Below are positions 58,946 through 64,000 of a DNA stretch of 64,000 nucleotides, piece after piece. Position numbers and translations under genes: made by a program. The stretch is from Pontederia crassipes. Lineage: Eukaryota > Streptophyta > Magnoliopsida > Commelinales > Pontederiaceae. Positions within the stretch are counted from its first letter, which is position 1. Each line of letters opens with the position of its first letter. The DNA is taken from positions 21,030,501 through 21,094,500 of the forward strand of contig CM060197.1 of assembly GCA_030549335.1 (NCBI GenBank), written 5' to 3'. Below the pieces are notes generated by a model. That model had not been told where the DNA came from, did no database searches, and worked only from the letters and a program-made list of their open reading frames with translations.

Positions 58946-59520
58946 GTGGATTTGATTGTGTCTATGTAGTGAGTTGAAGATTTATGATATTCTGATATCA
59001 GTTGAAATCCTTTTTAAATCAACATAACTAACACTCATATAGAAGTATGATATTTAGTTTTACTTTAATGTACTTTGAGAGCAATTTTTATGAATTTGAC
59101 ATGATTTATATTGATACCTTGTTCTAATCCATTCCATAACAGAATATTAGATGAACCTTATTCCTAAGAGAGCATTTCATTATTTGTTAATTATCATTTT
59201 ATATCAATCACTTAAAAATATATAATAGAGTTAACTTAGTTTAGGATTAATTTATATTATTTAGTGAAACTTAAGTTTCAAATCACTGTGTATATGACAT
59301 TCGATTTTACTACTTTGATTTGTGCACTTGCAGTTCAGTGAAGTGAGGAGTGCATGGTCTATACTTAGACCTTGTTTAATTTCATATTGTGCATAGTCTA
59401 CGCATATGCCTTATTTAGATTTCATTACTCCATAGTCTACACTTAGACCTTAGTCTTTTGCATTTTGTACTTGGAGTTCAATAAATCAGTTAGTTAATCA
59501 CACTCCCGAAATTCACATCA
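56159..59520 (+). mobile_element. Solo-LTR-like element with internal tandem duplication
   Basis: Bounded by the target duplication taccc (56154-56158, 59521-59525), with TG..CA ends TGATCACTAG and TTCACATCA. It contains a TATA-like 'acatatataaagggg' (56569 and again ~58304) and imperfect ~150-bp repeats around 'ttaatgtgaatc.tat.ttgaaatg' (56870-57270 and 58570-58940). A 1,736-bp duplication places a second copy of the flanking Athila LTR (57273-57893) and of the element start (from 57894) inside it. Without the duplication its length would be about 1.63 kb. Confidence 0.75.
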
Positions 59521-59604
59521 TACCCTCGAGATGTCGCCTTTTCACATATGGCACGACATTTTCTATGGTTTTAATCCCTTCACGTCATGATTTGAGTCAA
59601 GCGT

Positions 59605-60340
59605 GATAGAAACTTTTCATTTCTGTCGAATTTCCATTGTTTGATCATGGTTGTGACTTGGGTGTTAGGGTTGTGCCTTAGTCTTGTCACGATCTTGAAA
59701 CATTATTTCACAGGCATGATAGAAGGCTAGTTCATCTGTTCTACATTTTTGTCATAATTTTGACTAGTCTAGTCCCATCCATGAACACGATCCCAGAATA
59801 TTTCATATTTTCAAGGTAAAATCTTGAGGCAAAATGTTCATAACATTTTAAACATCACAGGTAATGATCTATACACATATAAGGATTATAATGACATAAT
59901 TTTGAAGCATTATAATCATGACATTAACATATTTTAGAGTTTTTCTCCAAACATTCAAGAACATTTAGATATAAAAGATCTACCATCATCAAACATATTG
60001 ATCATCGATAAAACTAAACTATCAAGATCCAAATGCAGGAAAAGCTTGTGCTATCTCTCAATCACAACTCTTTCTACGAACGGGGTGTTCCTATTTTTCT
60101 CAATCCAATATGAAAATATTATTAAGGGAGGAAAGAGAGATTTACATCTTTACATATTTTATGTCTATATGTTTGTGTTCTTCTTTTCCGTCCTCTTCTT
60201 CCTCTGCATCTTCCTCCTCCTTATTCTTCCCTTTCTCCATCTTCAAACCCTAAACATCATGTGTCTTCAAATGGAGAAAAAGAGATTAGAAGGAGGAGAT
60301 TAGAGTTTTATATAAGCGGGTGCATGAAGGTTTTTGACAA
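59605..60340 (-). repeat. LTR start of the palindrome-bearing Gypsy family, reverse orientation
   Basis: On the minus strand it runs like the LTR at 3467: a purine-rich leader ('gaggaggaagatgcagagga', ~60200), then 'tatgtaaa', 'ctctctttcctccc..aataat' and 'attggattgaga' (cf. 3650-3710), and a decayed palindrome cluster (59640-59770). It is cut on the left by the Athila LTR end at 59604. Confidence 0.65.
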
Positions 60341-61370
60341 ATGACCCTAATGTCTCCTAATTAAAATTTCATTACATTTGCTATCACTTTTTTCTTGGAT
60401 CATCCTTCTTAAATAAAATTAGTAACAATTTGACAATAATAAAAATGTGAAATTAATGTGCTATAGATTTTTTATGAGGTGTGAACTCAAAACCTCTAAC
60501 TAATATGTGAAATTAAATGTTATAATTTTTTCTAAAAATAGGAAAGACAACATTATTAATTTTATAATCTTAACAAAAAAGAACATATTATTATGATGAT
60601 AATGCTTAACTATGAACTATGCATAAATTACTTAAAATTACATTTAATTATGCTAATATTTATTTTTATTTGTTATTGTACTAATTAAATCATTATAGTG
60701 TAGAGAAAAATGATGGATTTGTAAATAGTTAGTTATGTCATTTGGATGGTCGAGTAAAAAATAATATGCATTATGTTAGCGCAAGAAGATTGGTGGATTG
60801 AGTTTGTACGACTGTCAAGAATATTAAAGTTCTATCACTATGGTGCATGAAGGTTTTTGTCAAATGACCCTAATGTCTCCTAATTAAAATTTCAAATTGT
60901 TACATTTGCTATCATTTTTTTTCTTGGGTCATCCTTCTTAAATAAAATCAGTAACAATTTGACAATAAAAATGTGAAATTAATGTGCTACAGATTTTTTT
61001 ATGAGGTTTGAACTCAAGTCCTCTAAGTCATATGTGAAATTAAATGTTATCAATTTTTCTAAAAATAGGAAAGACAACATTATTAATTTTATAATCTTAA
61101 CAAACAAGAACATATGATTGTGATGATAATGCTTAACTATGCAATATGCATAAATTACTTAAAATTACATTTAAATACACTAATATTTAATCTTATTGTT
61201 ATTGTACTAGTTAAATCACTATGGTGTAGAGAAAAATGATGGATTCATAAATGGTTAGTTATGTCATTTGGATGGTCGAGTAAAAAATAATATGTGCTAT
61301 GTTAGTGCAAGAATATTAGACGATTGAATTTGTACAACTGGTCAAGACGATTAAAGTTCTATCTTATATT
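60323..61370. repeat. 521-bp tandem duplication
   Basis: Copy 1 at 60323-60843 and copy 2 at 60844-~61370 both begin 'gcatgaaggtttttg.caaatgacc' and share 'aaaaataggaaagacaacat' and 'catttggatggtcgagtaaa'. They are about 93% alike by eye. No coding sequence. Confidence 0.9.
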
Positions 61371-61849
61371 TATATAAAGCCATGCGCAAGAGGATTTCAA
61401 ATTGCTTTCCATTTAGCATTGATAGTTATCCTTTTTCTCAATTATTTATTTACTTTTTTCTATTTTTAGAATATAAAGTGGTGTCATGATACATATGTTA
61501 GTTATTTTCTTCCAAAAAACCTAAATATGAAGTGGTGTCATAATGCATATGTCAATTACTTGACCTCAAATGTTCCAGGCTCCAAAATATGTCAGTTTTT
61601 TTTTCAAAATAGAGTTTAAAAAGAGGAACAATATCTTCTTGTATCTGTGCACTGAACTAGCTTACCCTTTCTCTATTGTTTTTCTTTTTTTTTCTCCTTT
61701 TTAACATTTTTGTAACTTAGTGGAGATATTACTAATGTAACAATGGATTAATGGAGGTGCTTTTTTTAGTGGAGAAAGAGCTGGCATCATCAGTTCCACC
61801 ATGTCTTCCTCTATCGCTATCGTTGTTGTCATCCATCCTTCATCTCTTC
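61371..61849. other. Unclassified spacer
   Basis: AT-rich at first, becoming GC-richer from about 61740; a duplicated 'atgaagtggtgtcat.at.catatgt' motif occurs at ~61478 and ~61528. No gene recognised. Confidence 0.4.
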
Positions 61850-62662
61850 AGTGTTCGACATTCATCGAGCGCCAACCCATATCTGGGCAAAGATGGAGAC
61901 CTCGGTCAAGCTTCTCGGTGGGGTAGTCGATTGAGAGAATGGAGTTGTCGGTGATGAATGGTGGCTCCTTCTCATAGTCCATGGTGGATATTGTTAGTTT
62001 CGCCCATCGTGGGCCGATAGCAATCGTGTAACCCACACGATGCAACCATGCCGTTGCATGAACCGTCCACATGAAGTTAATTGAATTGCACGTCCAATGC
62101 TATAAAAGGCAACGAAGGCATTGTCCGTAGGTGGATGTTAGTCTTGCAGGTTGATGTCGATGCGTGAATTCTGCAGAAGTACTGTGAAGCACTTTGGATT
62201 GTGATATCGAATCGACCTTCCGAAGTGATTGTCATCCCGACCTCGAATACAATATATAACGTGAAAGAATCTTGTTAATTCCGCTGCAATAAGGTTGGTT
62301 TTCCAAATTAAAACCTTCATATATGAAAATGTCGAGGCCCAAGAGGTCTGAGCGGCCACGGGGTTTTCTAGGGACGAGAACTCGAACTTCTCACACATTG
62401 CGAAGGGGTTGACTAAGTGGTTGATGGGGTGAGCTTGGACAGCTGATCTAGCAGCCATGAGAAGGCGTGAGATCTTGCAAATAAGCCCTAGAGCATGGCC
62501 TCCACGTTTGGGTTGTGGATGCGCCATTGCAGGAAGAGCATCAAGAGCACAAGTTGGAATACCACCAAAAGCCTAAAAAGACATGTATAAGGTGTTGGTA
62601 AAAGCAAAGAAGAACAGCCTTGCCGACAGTATATGCTCCTTTGATGTGAGCGGCTTCCACGT
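61850..62662 (-). pseudogene. Cellulose synthase-like (CSLD/CESA superfamily) pseudogene fragment
   Basis: Minus strand, several frames: WKPLTSKEHILSA (62620-62659), LLVVFQLVLLMLFLQWRIHN (~62510-62570; a membrane segment plus WRIxNPN), FSWLLDQLSKL (~62425-62460), KFEFSSLENP (~62355-62385) then frameshifted GRSDLLGLDIFIYE, a ~290-bp insertion, and MDYEKEPPFITDNSILSI with DYPTEKL (61905-61985). This is the order of the N-terminal membrane block to the start of the catalytic loop of plant CESA/CSL proteins; the GRSDL and DPEKEPP-type motifs are closest to CSLD as I recall it. The conserved DDG and later catalytic motifs are missing. Dead fragment. Confidence 0.78.
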
Positions 62663-64000
62663 GACATGATTACTCCAGTTTAACTCGGTTCATATTTAAA
62701 TTTAAAAAAACAAATAAAATTAGCAACATAGGAAAGTTAAAAGGAAAGATAAAATATTAAAAAGTAAATTAATAAGGAGGGAAAATGAGATGCCAAAAAA
62801 TAAATAGAAATATAAATAAAAAAGCTAAGTGTTAAAAAAATTATTTAAAATAAAATTATTAAAAGGCATAAAAATTAAAGCGGAAAAAGTAAAGTGTTAA
62901 AGAAAAGTAAAAAAATAAATAAGAGTAATTTAAGATAAAATATATTATTATAACATCTATCCTCGTTATATCATAAATAAAAATAAATAATAACATATAA
63001 ATATTTATTGGTTGAAAATTATTATTTAACATTATTGAAATTCTTATAAAAAATCAGGCTATATTCAAAATGAACATATTTAACTGAGAATATGTGAAAT
63101 TTATCAATATAATAATTCATACTTACTTAAAGCATATTAAATTTTGAACCATCATTGATCAAAATTTCATAAATCGCATTTAACTCTTTGAAATTCAATT
63201 ATATTTTTTAATAGCATTAAATATTTTCAATGAATGAAAATGTGAAGTAATGGGCATTAGGTTCTCATATTTATATAAATTATTTGTATTTGAAAATAAA
63301 TGAAAAAAAATTAAAATAATAAAAATATCTTTATCTCTTTAATATTTTAGCTAATATGAATTATTTTTAAGTTAATGATTATCTCTTTTAGTAATTTGAA
63401 TATATATATATATATAATGGTGAGTCATATACTAAAATTTTATGCAATGCATCCATATATACCCCGATGGGTTTCCTTCAATAATTAAAATTGGTATCAC
63501 AAAAAATAGGGTAAGAAATAACTGGAATTTAAAATAGTTTTCATTTCTTTCTTTTCAGATAGATGGAAACCAAATCTACAAAATATATTGAGAAGACCAA
63601 TCAATATTTTTTTTCATAAATATATGATATTATTTTGGATAAATTATTTATTAATTATGCTTTAACAATTGCTAGCAAAAATTGCAATATATTTTTCTGA
63701 GACACATGCATGAATGTGACTTGAGTGAATAGTTATTTTCTAAGGATAACATTTTTGTAATCATTTTAAATATTTTAAAATATAAACTTAACTAACATAA
63801 GGTCTTTATAAAATATTTTTAAATATGTTATATATATTACAAAAATAGTACTTACATGTTATAAATTATGTAAAAAATAAAATTGTATTTTACAATATAA
63901 TTAAATTACGTGAAGCGCGTATGTTACATCGTGTCATATTAATTGCATATGAAATATTTTTAATGAAATTTCATGTATACATGCAGATTATAGTGTAATT
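62663..64000. other. AT-rich DNA, no features
   Basis: Only A/T runs and a (TA)n at about 63402-63417. No repeat boundary or coding frame recognised. Confidence 0.5.

Larger units (their letters stand above)
41150..59604 (+). mobile_element. Old Athila-type Ty3/Gypsy element with nested insertions
   Basis: Two diverged LTR copies (41150-42463 and 54812-56158 plus 59521-59604; about 85% alike in the stretch compared by eye) bracket Athila-like sequence. The PBS-like TGGTGTTGTTGCTGGGGA at 42471 resembles the known Athila site TGGCGCCGTTGCCGGGGA. Gag, protease, RT, RNase H and integrase pieces follow in order on the plus strand, all broken. The integrase is split by a 4.49-kb element (47170-51660), a reversed chromovirus piece sits at ~52300-54811, and the 3' LTR is split by another element (56159-59520). 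No target duplication can be seen because the 3' LTR start is lost. Confidence 0.85.

Noticed and set aside
60000..60303. Hydrophobic plus-strand frame of 101 codons
   Set aside because: It is the antisense of a purine-rich LTR leader, which gives Phe/Leu-rich text by chance.
61751..61954. Small plus-strand frame near 61.8 kb
   Set aside because: It overlaps the minus-strand cellulose synthase-like pseudogene, whose motifs explain the sequence.

Overview
The window comes from a flowering-plant nuclear genome. It has GT-AG introns with a plant-type gene structure, plant LTR retrotransposons (Copia, chromovirus and Athila-type Gypsy), a plant RTE-type LINE, and an AT-rich background. The strongly GC-rich first exon of the main gene in an otherwise AT-rich locus points to a monocot, but this is an inference; the species cannot be told from the sequence.

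1-34.5 kb, minus strand: one gene fills the left half. It is a callose synthase (1,3-beta-glucan synthase, GT48) that I assign to CALS7/GSL7, the sieve-plate callose synthase of phloem. I could place 42 exons by eye (ATG at 33754, stop at 1470-1472). Their phases all fit and give an open frame of 1,936 codons, with one GC-AG intron. Intron 38 (3312-18246, 14.9 kb) is almost entirely transposons: a chromovirus-like Gypsy element (3467-11621, TSD aaaaa), a Copia element nested in it (6335-10750, TSD ttttt) whose gag-PR-integrase half is inverted, a second Copia (12435-16968, TSD ggatg) carrying an 83-bp LINE-tail insertion, and a 5'-truncated RTE LINE (about 17210-17935). Smaller introns hold a TRIM element, a MITE, a 43-bp LINE-tail insertion and a duplicated (GT)n array.

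34.5-41.1 kb: the region upstream of CALS7. It holds microsatellites, a TIR-bearing AT-rich element, unclassified repeat-like DNA, a minus-strand LTR fragment of the same family as the intron Gypsy (39331-40.7 kb), and an unidentified exon-like piece (40819-40971).

41.1-59.6 kb: an old Athila-type Gypsy element on the plus strand (5' LTR, PBS, gag, protease, RT-RNase H, integrase). Nested in it are a 4.49-kb solo-LTR-like element (47170-51660, TSD accat), an inverted chromovirus gag-RT fragment (52.3-54.8 kb), and in its 3' LTR another LTR-like element (56159-59520, TSD taccc) with a 1.74-kb tandem duplication across the boundary.

59.6-64 kb: a second minus-strand LTR fragment, a 521-bp tandem duplication, a broken cellulose-synthase-like pseudogene on the minus strand (61850-62662), and AT-rich DNA. 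CALS7 is the only gene that looks functional. All assignments are by reading motifs; no database search or alignment program was run.
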